The notes under the pieces were generated by a model, which made no database searches, had not been told where the DNA came from, and saw only the letters and a list, made by a program, of their open reading frames with translations. The position numbers and the translations under genes are program-made. From Lucifuga dentata (lineage: Eukaryota; Chordata; Actinopteri; Ophidiiformes; Bythitidae): a stretch of 64,000 nt of DNA. This document shows, piece by piece, positions 36,571 through 49,269 of the stretch. Positions within the stretch are counted from its first letter, which is position 1. Each line of letters starts with the position of its first letter. The stretch covers positions 1-64,000 of the forward strand of contig VXCM01005082.1 of the NCBI GenBank assembly GCA_014773175.1, in the 5' to 3' direction.

Positions 36571-36576
<6 letters not shown>

Positions 36577-36601
<25 letters not shown>

Positions 36602-36602
36602 C
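36577..36602. repeat. (CA)n microsatellite
   Basis: CA run immediately after the hAT-like element end. Confidence 0.9.
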
Positions 36603-37046
36603 ATTAGAAAGACATTTTCTACCACCTTCCTCGTCTCTGACAGGCTTTTCAGAGGAGTCATACTGTGGCCTTTATAGTTGCTATAGAAACGTGTTCGCTC
36701 TGTCATGCTAAAGCAGAGTCCTGATGCTGAATCTGGTTTAGAGCTTTTAAACCTACTTCAGTTCGTACTGACTTATTCACGTCAACAAGGTGTTTCCTCC
36801 TGAGCAGTGTGAAAGTTGTCTTATTTTATGTGTTTACTCTTTACTCTGCAGACGTTTTGTTGCTAACGTTTTAATTCTGTAGATTTTACTTTTCACTGCT
36901 CGTACAGTAGAACTCACTGCCTTATTTATGCCTTGACTTCACTCCCCTGTACCCCTTTATTTCTCCTCTTGCACTTTTCCTTCTTTCCCTCACTTTTCTT
37001 ATGGCTTTTTGGCTTCCTCCTCCTCCTCCTCCTCCCCACCAAACAG

Positions 37047-37595
37047 GCCTGCTGCTGCAGACACCACCTCCACAGTGGTAAACTTGCTTTCCTCCGCCGG
37101 CACTAACTCAGTTGCTGAGAGCTTTAGTACGGCACAGAGCAGCCCCGCTAGCGAGAGCACCACGCTAACCATCAGCACCTCCACCCCAACCAAAGCCGCT
37201 CCCACCAAGTCCTCCCCAGAAAACAGCCCTGCAGCCCAGTCCGGTACANCCCCAACCAAAGCCGCTCCCACCAAGTCCTCCCCAGAAAACAGCCCTGCAG
37301 CCCAGTCCGGTACACTTAAAGCTAACATTGCTTCACCTCCTCCGGCTGCCCAACCCAATGTTGGGCCCCTGGTTGACCTGAGCGACACCCCTAAAGTTTC
37401 CCCCTCGTCCAACCCGACACCCCCCGTCTCAGAGCCAGTCAGCCTGTCCTCTGCTAAAGCCGACGGGCCGCAGAGCCAGCGTGACCCAGTCAAAGCCCCT
37501 GACAGCATCCAGAAATCCGACTTACAAATAGATGGTCCAACCAAGGATGCGCCAAGAGCCCTGAGCTCAGACTCCACCACAGCAGCCCAGAATGA
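37047..37595 (+). CDS. ncam1: NCAM1 long alternative cytoplasmic exon (NCAM180 type), with an N and an internal duplication
   Basis: A single exon of 549 bases as assembled, open throughout, encoding a Ser/Thr/Pro/Ala-rich, low-complexity tail (PAAADTTSTVVNLLSSAGTN onward, ending DSTTAAQN). Position, phase (needs one base at the start, leaves two at the end) and composition fit the alternatively spliced exon that makes the large NCAM180 isoform, which binds spectrin and stabilises synaptic contacts in mammals. Acceptor is ccaccaaacag at 37046; the best donor is GA|GTATGAG at 37596, which restores frame with 42919. The mammalian exon is about 0.8 kb, so this one is shorter. Bases 37184-37248 are repeated exactly at 37250-37314 around a single N (37249). 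The 66-base period keeps frame, but this is probably an assembly duplication, so the real exon may be 483 bases. Confidence 0.88.
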
Positions 37596-38208
37596 GTATG
37601 AGCACGTCTCCCATTGTTCTTCTTCTCTGGTGGCATTCCAATAGCTCCCCAGCAAATCATTTTGAAGGAAAACTCTACCTTAAATCACCAACTTTGCCAA
37701 AACTGCTATTTGCAATACAAGGATCATGCAAAGAAGAACGTTATGATAATTACAGCACTTTATCAGCGCCGACTGCTGGAATGAACTGAATAATCTCTTA
37801 CTGATGATCATTGTGAGAGTATGTGAGGGTGGAATTTTCCTTTTGAAAATGAAGAACGCCACATGCTGGACATGCTGAACACCGTGCAGCTATGAACCAC
37901 TGGAATGCCACCAGTCACTTCCTGTCTCCATTTAACCTCCACCTCCACCTGTATGTTCACATGATTGATTCAGCATCCTCCTTTCTTCTTTATCTCACCC
38001 AAGTTGTGTCATTGATTTTACAGTTAGCCGCATCATTACCAGCAGCATGTAGCTGAGTGATGCATGAGATTTCAAACACATTTATAGGTGCTGCTTGTTC
38101 TCATATTAACATGAAAACCTCCTCAGTCGTGATAAACGAATGCCACAGAACATCATTTATACTGCATGAATATTTCGCTGTTCATATGTGTGATAAGTGG
38201 TATTCAGT

Positions 38209-38787
38209 GTAAAGGACCATACCACCCATTTTTTCATGTTTGAGCCTAATACATTCAATGTTCATACATATAACGTTACTGACAATCATTTCCCAAAGCA
38301 TACTACTGGAACGGTGAATTAAAAATGTTTTTCCTACCTTCCAGACCTCCATTGGTTTCAGTTCATTCTGCTGTTAAAATCAACTTGTTGATACTGTAAA
38401 CGTTCTTGGGATCGGTAATCCATCATCACCAACAAGACGTGTTTTTTAGAAGTTATGTCATTTTAGCGTGTAAGTGCAATAAAAAGCATGGAGTGAATGT
38501 ATGCCTCCACCAGGGAATATAGTCCCAAAAGAAGACCTGCGTTTATGGAAAAATTTAAAGGACCATGACTTCATAAGGCTGTGTAATTATTAGCAGGAGA
38601 AATACGGATTTTTAAGGTGGGTGTATCACTTGAATATTTGATTTTGAAAGATTAAGAGATTTAGCAAAATATCAGGAAAGCTGAAATATGGTTTTATCCT
38701 TTGGGAACTGATTGTCAGTAACGTAACATGTATGAAATGTGAATATATTGGGCTCAAACATGCAAAATGGGTGGTATGGCCTTTTAA
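38209..38787. mobile_element. TTAA-type miniature element, copy G
   Basis: Reverse orientation. Left flank has become GTAA; right end GGTATGGCCTT|TTAA. Otherwise close to copy F. Confidence 0.8.
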
Positions 38788-39267
38788 CACCAACTGCAGA
38801 CATGACCGCAAGTATTACTACCCTGATAGTTTACTCAAATAATCTACCAAAAGTCCTGAAAATTGTTGAAATTAACAAATCATTTTTCATCCATACAAGC
38901 TTGTCTTAGTTTGCAGTGGAACAAAACAAACAAAAAACTGTGAAAAGAACTGAATGCTGTGTCTTTTTCCAACAAATATGTTTCAATGGCCTGGAGAATA
39001 TTATTGATATCCTTTAGAAGTTAGAAGAAATAATTTGTCTTCAGTCTTATAATCAGCCTTATTATCTGATTTTCAGTCTCGTACTAAAATGAGTAGCAGG
39101 TGATCTGTGTTGGCATGTACGTTTTTGTGTAGATCATTATGTGACAGGATGAATCTGATTGGCTGGAAGAAATCTCCATGTTTTCAGCAAAGTGCCTCCA
39201 CTTCTCCAAATTCACAAAGGAAATTCCTGATAATGCAAATTACTCTGTTTTATTTTTTTGCCGTCCC

Positions 39268-39303
<36 letters not shown>

Positions 39304-40914
39304 GTTGATGAGTACAATGTACTAAACTCACACTGCCTCCTACTGAGGCATTCCAATATTTTTCCATGACTATCGTTTGATTATTTAAAACATGTTTAAC
39401 GATGTGATTAATTATTTAAACCTATTTTTAGCCATAAATCAAAAGCAAAGAATCTGTTCTATTACATGGGATATAAAGAATGGAAGACACCAAATACTTT
39501 TACAAGTTTTAACTTGGTGCAGAGAAAATGAAAAGTATAAGGGCACCAATACTTTTGTCCACTTTTGTCTGTACACTCTAAAAAGCAATTCAAGAGACCT
39601 TTAACACTTCATAACATATTGCAATATTGGAATCAAAAATATAATTAAATGACTGTGTTAAACTGAAAATATAATTTAATAACTTGCCTGAAAGCATTAT
39701 ACTGGTGCATATTTCAGCTTTTTTTTGTAATGAATTTTAACTCCAATTCCTCCTTTCATTGATCAAAAATTAAAAAAAAAAATTGTCCCAACTTAATCAA
39801 ACAGGCGTGTTAACTTGTTTTCTCTCCTTCATTTGATGAGTTTGCCTGAGACCCCGTCCACTAAAAACAAACGCTTTGGACCAACAAAAAACATGAATGC
39901 AACAGTTTCCATCAGGCTGTCTGAGTTGTGAGAACTTCTAGTGAAATGAAGTAGAACCAACACAGAACATTAAGGAAGAGGAAAAGGTTTTTCCTGAAGA
40001 TTTGAAATTTTTTTTTTAATGTACAGTACCATCAACTTCATAAATGATGGGATAAAGACAAGTTTCTAACTTGAGCACACATAAAAATTAAGTTGTTCCA
40101 ACTACTTTTTTTCTAAATTGTTTAAAGGCAATTTTCAGTGCTGTGTGTACTTCATAATTTTAAGTATGAATGCAATTTTTTAAGTTGAGAAGGTTTAAAA
40201 AAATAAGTTGGTTTTTCCAGGTTTGTCACTACATCCGTGACAGAAGCAGACAGACGTTTTTTTTATTAGGAACAATGAGCAGAAATAAGAAGATAAAATA
40301 ATTATGAATCATTACCTCAGGTCAAATGTAATAACAATAATAATAATAATAATATCTAGAGATTTGTTATGCGGTTAGATTGAAATTTTGCAGAAGAGAT
40401 TTGTCACTAAACGGCCTCCAGCAGCAGCGTTTCATCACTCCACGTCCTCTTCTCACTTTGGTTTTATATGAGGTGCTAAATGATGGATGTCAGCGTTACA
40501 CTTGTGTTTTCTGTTCTACTTTCTGCTGTGACAGTTGTTCATAGATTTATTGAGTGGGTAGAAAAGCGCTGTGATGAATTTGGGTCGCTGTTTGGAGTTT
40601 TACCTTTGTCAGTTTGAGGTGGTTCCAGATTCCTGACAGGCTCTAAGGACGATCAGGCTGCTGTGGCTGAAGATGAATTATAGAAGCTTACTGGCGATAA
40701 AACCGTCTCAAACGTGGCTCAGTCGGACGGCCAGAAGAAGATGTCAGTGATGAATTATGGGAAGTTAAAAGTTTATTGGTAGTGGGGTGCCTGTCAGCTC
40801 AGCGTCCCTGATAAAACCAAGCTTGTCATTGGAGGGATTTTTCTTCGTAACTCTGAAGTAAAGGTCTCCCTGCTGAGTCTTCCTCAGACTGAAACATCCT
40901 GTCAGACATCCTGT

Positions 40915-41475
40915 GGGTTTATTAGAAATTTATTCCAGTGATTTCTCTGTACCAAGGTGAAGTTTAGTCTGGGAACAGGACAGTTCAGAATGCATTCCAC
41001 CTGTGCTTATGTGAAAGGAGCCATGCAGAGCTAAACAAGCTGCTCTTTTCTGAACCAACTGCAGCTTTTTAATACCCTTCTTTCTGACTGCAGACCAAGC
41101 AGCTGAGCAGTATTCATGTTGGGTTAGTACCAGCAGGGTACCAGCATTTCTATAAAATCTCAGATCTACAGAAGACGAACACTTCCTTGACATTTTTTCA
41201 CAATGTCAACTTGAGGAGATTAAGGACAATGCTGATCCAGGACAATGCCCTAACATCCTGGCTTCTTTAACAAACTGGAGATCCTGTTTAACTATGGAAC
41301 TCAATCTAGTTTAGCTTTATATCCAAAAACCATAAATTTACATTTAGATAAGTTCAGGACCAGTTTGTTTTTACATAGCCAGTTCTGCACCTTTATCAGC
41401 TTTTTGACTGAAACCTCTGTTATGTGTTTACAGACAGAGTACAGTCATCAACATATATCAACATACATAACCACA
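40915..41475 (-). pseudogene. Antisense LINE reverse-transcriptase fragment (Rex1-like)
   Basis: On the minus strand, LIYVDDCTLSVN (a YxDD catalytic box) near 41450 is followed downstream by YCSAAWSAVRKKGIKKLQLV and QKRAACLALHGSF near 41000-41110, in the order found in Rex1/Babar-type fish LINEs. Several stops and frameshifts; not functional. Confidence 0.65.
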
Positions 41476-41582
41476 GATGCTTTCTCAAAGAAAAGTTAAA
41501 AGTCGTTTGTAAAAAATAAGTTGAGAAAAGGTCAAAAGCAGCTTCCTTGGTCAATGCATTTCATTTTATTTCATGCGCACGA

Positions 41583-41790
41583 TTATATATATATTTGCAC
41601 AATTATATATATATATATTTGTGCAAATACAGTGTATATATAATCGTGCAAATGAAATAAAATGAAATATATACTGTATATATAATATATATAATTGTGC
41701 AAATATATATATAATCGTGCAAATGAAATAAAATGAAATGAAGTGAGCAAATAAAATATATATATATACACAATTATATATTATATAAGA
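41583..41790. repeat. AT-rich repeat with TTTGCACAATTATATA units
   Basis: Alternating TATATATA and GCAAATGAAATAAAATGAAA units; partly self-complementary. Confidence 0.6.
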
Positions 41791-42918
41791 ATAATAAAAA
41801 ACAAAGAATCACAAAAACATCAGGAAAATAATCAACATAGTTCTCGTACAGGAGAGGTAAAAAGCCACAGGCTTATGCTAGGACCGTCCCTAACATTAAT
41901 CTTCAGTTTAATCCATCACGCAACAGAAAACGACAGAAGTGACTCAGATTACACAAAATCAAAAAATAGACAGTCACTTTTCTACCAGCAGTGACACTAT
42001 GTTTGCAGTGGTAACAGAGTCAGCTTCAGTACTTTTTTACAGTAAAGTAATAAAACGAGGTTGCCCGCTGTTCAACGTCTAGCGTCCTGCAGCAAAATCA
42101 CCAGTACTGTTTGCATCCAGTACTCATCCTAGTTTTCTGTTTTAGTGCTGCTTTTATACCAGTAACAGGAGATAATGACGTGACTTCGTGATACATGTTG
42201 TCAAAGATGCAGCAGCTTTGAGACGTTTGCAGGAAGGAGTCTTTCAGTTTGTCGGCCATGACGGCTGATGGTATTTGTAGACGCTGTATGTGGGACAGTC
42301 GCTGCCCTAATTTGTAAAGTCCAGTGTGTCAGCAGGATCAAAGCGCCTTTCCGAGAACTCAAACAGACGGCACTAAAAGAGCTGCTCAGACTGTTGTGAA
42401 TGCAGTTGAACTTTTTTGCGCCACATTTTCCAGTGGAAGCCGACATGCAAACACACTACACACGCTAACAACTGAAGATGCTGTGCTACTTTCTCTGTTC
42501 CACTGTGTCCGTGCTCAGTCCAGACAGCGTGTAATCCTCTTGTGTTGCAGGTTTTCCCTGACTCTTTCCTTCCTTGGTGTATTTTGTCGTACTGTACCAG
42601 CCCTGTCCCATTCCACATCAGACATCATTGTTCCTTGAAAGTAGCTGTGACATCCATGTGCTCTTATTTGAAGTATGGCAAAGAGAGCAAGCGTGATCAC
42701 ATTACGTGTGAAATGCATTCAGTTCCAGGAGGGAAGACAAATTCCCTCAAAGGATTCCCTCATCCTGCACGTTTCCCCCCTCATTTTCATCCTTTTTTCC
42801 TTTGATAGTTTACACAAAAGGCTCCGAGACATTTGCCCTGTTTGAGAGAGATTTCCTCTGTTAACAGACTCTCTCCTCTTTCTCTCTCTCTCTCTCTTCC
42901 TTCTGTTTGCTCCTCCAG

Positions 42919-43039
42919 TGGTAAAACTGTGAAGGACGACAACACTAAAAACGCCACGGAGGCGACGAACGCCACGGCTGAGGTGAAGACGGTCCCCAGC
43001 GAGGCCGCCCAGACGAATGGAAACGAAAGCAAAGCGTAA
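42919..43039 (+). CDS. ncam1: NCAM1 last coding exon, C-terminus and stop
   Basis: Encodes GKTVKDDNTKNATEATNATA followed by EVKTVPSEAAQTNGNESKA and stop TAA (43037-43039). The end AEVKTVP...QT..NESKA is the signature C-terminus of NCAM1 in vertebrates. The acceptor follows a long CT tract (42869-42916) ending cctccag at 42918. The first base completes a codon started by either upstream exon. The preceding region 42540-42918 is pyrimidine-rich intron without further coding sequence that I can support. Confidence 0.95.
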
Positions 43040-45255
43040 TCTCCTCGCGCTAGAGCATCAGGGAGGAGGCGTGTTTGTTTGTTTGTTTGTTTGTTTTGGG
43101 GGTGGGGGGGTAGTAATGGCTCAAAGGGATCACAGTAACTGAAAACTCAAAGTAATGTCACAGACTCCACCCAGTGTAAGAAAAACACCAAAAACAGAAA
43201 GCGTCTTCTCCTGTGTCTTCTGACCAGACAAATATAAAGGCCTCACGCACACATTTTAGCTCCTTTTCTGCTCCCTTTCTGCTCTTGTCACAGAAAAATA
43301 AACTCATACATGTCGTTCACACTTCATCTTTTAAGTAGTATTAAATTGATCAACTGTTAGTGTAATTTTCCTTTAGATAAGCACGGTTGGACCGTAGCGT
43401 TACCAGCACTGCTGCTGTCATTGATTATGGGTCTGTTGTCCTTTGTTAATATTTTGTTGTGTTGCATCATTTGCTGCCTGGTTCTCTGTTCAGTGTGTTA
43501 TTTTCAGAGGTTAGAACAAGTCTGGCTGTTTTTCACAGTCATTTCTGTACAGTTTGCTGGTGTTTTTCTCCTTTTTCCTTAAACTTTGGCAGCATGGGCT
43601 TTTCTGGTCCAGAAGACACAGGAGAAGGATGATTTATTGTGTTGTAATCCTGGAGGGGGGGGGGGGGNGTTAAGGAAAATGGTCACGTTTCAGGCTGCTA
43701 CCTTCAAAGGTCTTTTTCAAGGCTCAAAATGTTGTAGTTGACCAACCAAGGCGAACGTATGGAGTCTATCTCCCTTCAGAAGGGAGTTCCTGTGCCTACA
43801 TTTGGAGGACACACCCAGAACCCTCAGCGTCCCAAAACACAGCCCTTCAGTTAGGTTTTACTGTGCTTTCGGTTGGTCCTGGTCAACTCCTGGTATTTAC
43901 CACTTTGTGAGCTGGTCAGCTTCCCAGAAATGTTTGACTTTACAAGTTGTTGAGCTAAGCACGGCCTTATCTTTGGTCTCCGAGGACCCGCTGAGGACGC
44001 TTCAGCCTGAAAACCTTCTGTCTGTGCTGGCCAAGACTTTTGAAGGAAGCAGCCCGTGAAATGAGACAGCGTCCATATGTGTTTCTAATACTGGTTTTGT
44101 TTTGTTTATATAAGAACACATTTCTATCTATTTCTCTCTGACGTTCTCACACAACAATATCCAGAGTGTCTAAGCGCTTCAGACCAGTCCCGTTTGATCA
44201 AAAGGCCACAGTTTGCTTTCTGTCAGCTTTGGCTTCGGGTTCTGCGGGTTAGTTTGCTGCATGGAGGTAAGCAGCATTTTTCCTTCCCGTCAGCGTCTCG
44301 TGTTCCGCGCCTGGATGGGCAGAGACTCGGTCTGACGAAGAAACAGCCTCCTCGAATTCCCCGTTTTCGCTGGTTCACCACGCTGTCCTTGAGTTTTTCC
44401 TCCGCTGCTTCACCATCTTACAGCTTACAGTTTGATTTTCACGCTGCCCAGTGATGTGACGTGTGCATTCAGTTTATTTTAGTGTAGCCGTCACTTCATT
44501 CGTAGGGACAGTGCTCATTGGTCAGATTTCCAGCAGTCATTCCTGCCAGCTGCTAAAGAAAAGTCTGAAAAAATAAAATGAGATTTGGTAAGTTGAACAA
44601 TATGAAGCCACAAACTTTGGTGTAGTGGTGTGTTCAACAGTGTGTGTAGTTTGGACAGTTAAAGGATTACACTTTGCAGCGTTTAGCCCATTGGTCACTC
44701 TAGCCACGCCCACAGCCCAGTTCTGTTCAGCTTGTATCTTAAGTAACCATGAGCACTTAGCATTAAACATGCGGTAGAAATGCAGACGTGCAGCACGTGA
44801 AGCCAGACTGTTACTGTCACCTCACTTCAGAACCTGCAACACACACGGAAGCGTTCGACCACACGGCTGCTGCTTCTTTCGGGTTCGCGTGTGATCACTG
44901 GGAATTTTGCGCTGCAGGAAGTCGTTTGACGGCATGACGGCCGACGGCATGCACTTCCCTCAGGACAAGCAGCAGAGTGCTGACAAGCAGAAACCACCAC
45001 GCGTCATCATCGTTACCTTTGGATGTAGCTAATGTCACGTTGCACATACAAGCGCAGACTGTATGTATGTTGGTTCATAAACATGGTAACATGCAGTCAC
45101 ATTTCAACGGCACAATTCAGGAAATTGTTCTTAACGCTTATGAGCTTCTCTACCATTTTGTCACTGCCACTGACATCACATGCAGCTATTCTCTCATTGG
45201 TCGAGCCTTTCAAAGGTCACAAGCAGATGGGTCAGAGTTGAACTTGGTTTACCAT

Positions 45256-45700
45256 GTTCGAGTATAAGCCGAACCCCTGAATTTGACCTGCAAATTTAGA
45301 CTTTTAAAGAAACCCACATATAAGCCGACCTCCTGATGTTGTTCCTTCAGTTTATTTATCAAATTACCTGTTTTTCTGGGTATTGTCATAGTATTCCTGT
45401 GATTTTCTGAAAATAATCCACGCACTGGTAAACATGATATTTATTTCAGCAGCTGATTACTGTAACTGACCAATCACAGCAGAGCTTACTGGCCACCGCA
45501 AAATGTGCTGATAAGATGTTTAGTCAGGAAATATCTCATTCTAAGGTATGATTTAAACTATTTTCATGGGTAGTGGTCATGGTAGTATTTCCACACTGGA
45601 AATTTCCTTCTCTGGGATCAAATCTGAATTTCTCCTGTATAAGCCGACCCCCGATTTACTTTGTGAAATTTGATAATAAAAACTCGGCTTATACTCCAGT
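45256..45700. mobile_element. Second copy of the ACTGGAGTATAAGCC element, in the 3' UTR region
   Basis: Reverse orientation to 18107-18516, ending CGGCTTATACTCCAGT followed by ATATAT. If the distal poly(A) site is used, this element is part of the NCAM1 mRNA. Confidence 0.7.
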
Positions 45701-47302
45701 ATATATGGTAAGTTTGAATCTGAGCAGTGCACGTTATTCAAGCTCGGGCCGCCATGAGGGTTCTCTGTTCTGCCTGCGACCTCTCAAACCAACAATTGAG
45801 TTGGTTTTGGTGCAAGTCCTCACATAGTGAAGGGGATTTCCTTTCATCATCACTTTGATTTAACTGCAATCCCATTCTGGACGACTAAAAACATTAAAAA
45901 CATGACCTTTTTTAAATCGTTTTTTGTGAGTTTATGCTGTGATCCACTGTGCTTAGAAGAACCCAGCGTGTAGCACAGAAACATACAATGAAACGGCCAT
46001 GCAGCTCAGAATGCTCAGGTCACGTAGCATGCTAAAGTTGTGTTGTGCAACTCAGGATAACGCCCCGTGCAGTTATGAGCTCCTCCTCCGTTGTCGTCGT
46101 TCTGCTTGCATCACATACTCATCAACTGTGCTCTCATTGGAAAAGTCACTGGCAGACAGGTCAAAGTTCAATGCGGTTCACTCAAAGTTGCATCACCGCT
46201 CAGCTTCAAATACACAGCAAGGGAAGACCCGTCGTAGCATAGCACGTAGCTTGTGTCTCAGCTCGTCCTCTGCAGGATTTGATAATGTGACCAATGGGTT
46301 AAATTGCTATTTAACACGTAGCGCGTTAAGACTCAGACGTAAAGCCACGCTGCCAGAGGTCTGCAGGGTTGTTACAGAATGCTGAGCAGCAGCATCTGAT
46401 GTTGGATGTTAGCAGTTATGAGTAGCAAAGTTCACTCTGCAGCTCAAAGCCTTTCCTTGGGCCCATTTCCCACAGCTTTCAATAAAAAAAAAAAAACTTG
46501 AAAAAACACTGAGCAGGAAGGAAATACGTTGGAATCTTTATGCATATAAATGCTGAAAATGTTCTTATTTAAGCCATAGTGCACTGCTGTGGACTGGGAA
46601 AGAAAAAGTAATCTGAGCATTTTTGTACAGGCATTTCTCCTCTTTTAGCATTAGCGCGCCGCGAATGCGCGAATACGTTTCGTTTCTTGTGTCATAGAGT
46701 TGAGGAAGTAGTTTGATTGTGAAAGATTTAGCTGATAGTTCCGCGACAGAATTCCCAACGGCAACATCCAGATGTCCAGCAGCAGGAAGTGGAAAGACAC
46801 AGTGCCTTTGATAAGAAAATGGTGATGTGTTCCATTTTTCTCAGTGTCTGTCCTTCACACCTGTAGTTTCATTCCATCTCTCTGACAGCTCACTTTTTCA
46901 CTCAGCACACTCCACATTTATAACTCTGGAGACACATTCCGTGTTGCTTAGTCCATACTGTGCAGTTTAGCAGCTGTCGGGGAGTCCTGGCGTGTATCCG
47001 TCGCTCTCTCCTTCATGCTGTAAGCCTCTAATACTTATTAAACAAAATTTTTGGACATACTGACTGTAAAACTCATCCAAAAACAATCTATATATATAAC
47101 GTTTGATTGACACTTTGCTCAGGTCCTTTATTCTCAAACATCACAAACCATCAGACTTATTAGAAGCAAACATACAAAAACTTCATTTGGAATGATAAGA
47201 ATAGTGATTACAGTCACTGATGGGAAGAAATGATGAAGGTTTCATGGGTTGTGTTGATTTTTTTCATGTGTTGTGTAATTTGTCCTGTTTCTGAGGCGTT
47301 TT

Positions 47303-47710
47303 CAGATCTGCAGATCGTTTGCTCTGGTCTGAATCAGGGATTAAATTGTGAGTTTGGTTCAGTTTCACACAGGAAAACATCCAATCAAACCAAAATCTGT
47401 CAGCTAAAGTCATGCGACAACACTCTGTCCGCTCATTGGTCAGAAACGTCTGGGGGCGGAGAAAGAAACTCCAAACAGGAAGTAGTTTCTGTGGCGTCAA
47501 AGTAAACCAGAGTAACAAAGATGAACGTGGATCCTTTGCTAGCCGTAGCATAGTCACAATTTGATCATCAGAGGTGGAGTTTATTAACGTTTAAACACAC
47601 ACCTAGCATCTCTGCTGCTAATCAATCAATACGTCAATACATTGATCTGTAGTTGGTACAGAAGTCATAAGGATCATGTTCAAATCACAAATGAATCGCT
47701 CCAGCGTTGC
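47303..47710. repeat. Interspersed repeat shared with 15145-15700
   Basis: Same words as the earlier copy (CAGATCTGCAGATCGTTTGC, GTCTGGGGGCGGAG). The two copies lie in the same orientation. Confidence 0.65.
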
Positions 47711-47880
47711 TTTGAAACGTGCTGATGACCTCCTCACGTCTCTGTGTCTCCAGCCAGCGGGGAAACGAACTCTCGTCTGATTGGACCAAATCGAATCACG
47801 CAGCCATGAAAACGCCCCGAGACTTTTTGTTTGCTTCAAATGGGAAACTGTCTTTGCTTCATAAATCTGTGATGTGATTA

Positions 47881-47912
47881 AAAAAAAAAAAAAAANAAAA
47901 AAAAAAAAAAAA
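47881..47912. repeat. Poly(A) tract with N
   Basis: A run with N at 47896; length not determined. Confidence 0.85.
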
Positions 47913-48489
47913 GGGAGATATGTCTTAATAAATAATATTGTTCCTGCAGTGTAAAAATACGCAACAATATGAGATTTTTATTTTGTCAAGAAACAGGCTG
48001 AAAATGTAGACTCAGTAATGTGGGACCAATTTCTGTGCAAGTTTACGTGAAAACGCTTCATCTGTGTCACGGCTCAGGAGGTTCATTTCCTGAAGATATG
48101 AGTCCATCCCTCCTTCAGATACCTCCAAGCTGCAGAAAGGCAGAGATGCATTTTTTCTCTTTGAACTGACAAATCAGAATAAAGACGTCAGCCAGAACTT
48201 TCATCTTCCTGTGCTGGTCAGACATTTAAGGTAAAACAGAAAAAAACAACATGAATTTTTCCTCTGTCACAGTAAGAATAACCAAACCGGAGCATCAGCT
48301 TCCATTTCTCTACACGTGTTCCTGCCGTGGAAGTTTTCTCTGCTTAATGGTGTGTGTGCAGCGAGCCATCTGCAGGACGCCGCAGCTTCCTGTCCCCATC
48401 ACATGTGTAAATACTGAATACTAACTGATAAAAAAACAAAAGCAAAAAAAACACACATTTTGACTTTGAACTCTGAAATTCTTGTGATC

Positions 48490-48495
48490 AATAAA
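48490..48495 (+). promoter_or_regulatory. Candidate distal poly(A) signal AATAAA
   Basis: AATAAAG in the context gatcaataaagttattg, 5.45 kb after the NCAM1 stop, followed at about 20 bases by a GT/TT-rich stretch (ttttgttgtttgtttattg) that could serve as the downstream element. This is the best-looking distal signal on the + strand in the region. Confidence 0.45.
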
Positions 48496-49269
48496 GTTAT
48501 TGAAAAAAATAGCTTTTGTTGTTTGTTTATTGTTTATTTAGCAGGGATGAATATGGGGGGGGAAAATATTCTGCTAGCATTTTCTATATATTTCAATATG
48601 GTTACTGCAGAAATGCAGGAAATTTGCCACCATTCTGTTCTGAATGTGTTTTTAACAGTTTTGAAAGCAGCGTGTTAGCATGTGAAAAATGCGCAGCAGA
48701 TATCAGGTGTTCTGCAGGTGGAGGAGTATGAATGAGAAAACAGTTCATGGATTTAGAAAATGTGGTCATTGATGCATTTTGTGTGAAAGTATGAAAAATG
48801 ATTGACAGTTTGGTTCTCATAGACTTCTGTTTGCTGCCTGTGTGAAGAATTTTGACAATGTGACTTCAGTTTGAACCAACGCTTGATAGCAATCAAAAAA
48901 AAAAACTGTAAGCACTTTCAGATCTGTGTGAGACGTGATTTCTGCTTGTAAAGAATCCATGTGTGTGTGTGTGTGTGTTCCTGTTACTGAAAAGATGATC
49001 GACCTAAACTTGTTCTGCACATTGGGACTCTACAGTTCTGCTCGTTACTCCTCTTGTCATATTCCTGCTATAATCTGTTTAATGAGCTGAGACACGTTTC
49101 TGCAGCCAGCCCATTTAAACATATGAAAGCAAGTTTAAAAAAAAAAAAAAACTTGTTAAAAAAGAGTTTTAAAAATGATAAATTTATAAATTGTCACAAT
49201 TCAGTATTTTATATTTTTGAATAATTTTGCAGTGGTGCCATTTTAGCGTTTCTGATGTAAAATGTTCAG

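Larger units (their letters stand above)
37596..42918 (+). other. ncam1: NCAM1 intron before the last coding exon
   Basis: 5.3 kb with TTAA element copy G, a (CA)n run at 39273-39300, a Rex1-like antisense LINE fragment (40915-41475) and AT-rich repeats at 41583-41790. The stretches 38800-40900 and 41800-42900 show only diffuse repeat remnants; 39390-39560 has wording (CCAATACTTTTGTCCAC) typical of Tc1-derived fish MITE ends. Confidence 0.7.
43040..48515 (+). other. ncam1: Probable NCAM1 3' UTR, with two candidate poly(A) signals
   Basis: No coding exon follows the TAA. NCAM1 transcripts in other vertebrates have long 3' UTRs, so I infer that most of this stretch is UTR. AATAAA occurs at 43297-43302 (a short form) and at 48490-48495, the latter just after CAUCACAUGUGUAAAUACUG-like sequence near 48398. 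The stretch includes a (TTTG)n run at 43074, a G run with an N at 43668, a transposon copy at 45256-45700 and another repeat at 47303-47710. The true end cannot be fixed without transcripts. Confidence 0.5.

Noticed and set aside
42201..42638. Overlapping open frames on both strands before the last exon
   Set aside because: No family resemblance; neither strand has codon pattern or splice signals that join NCAM1 in phase.
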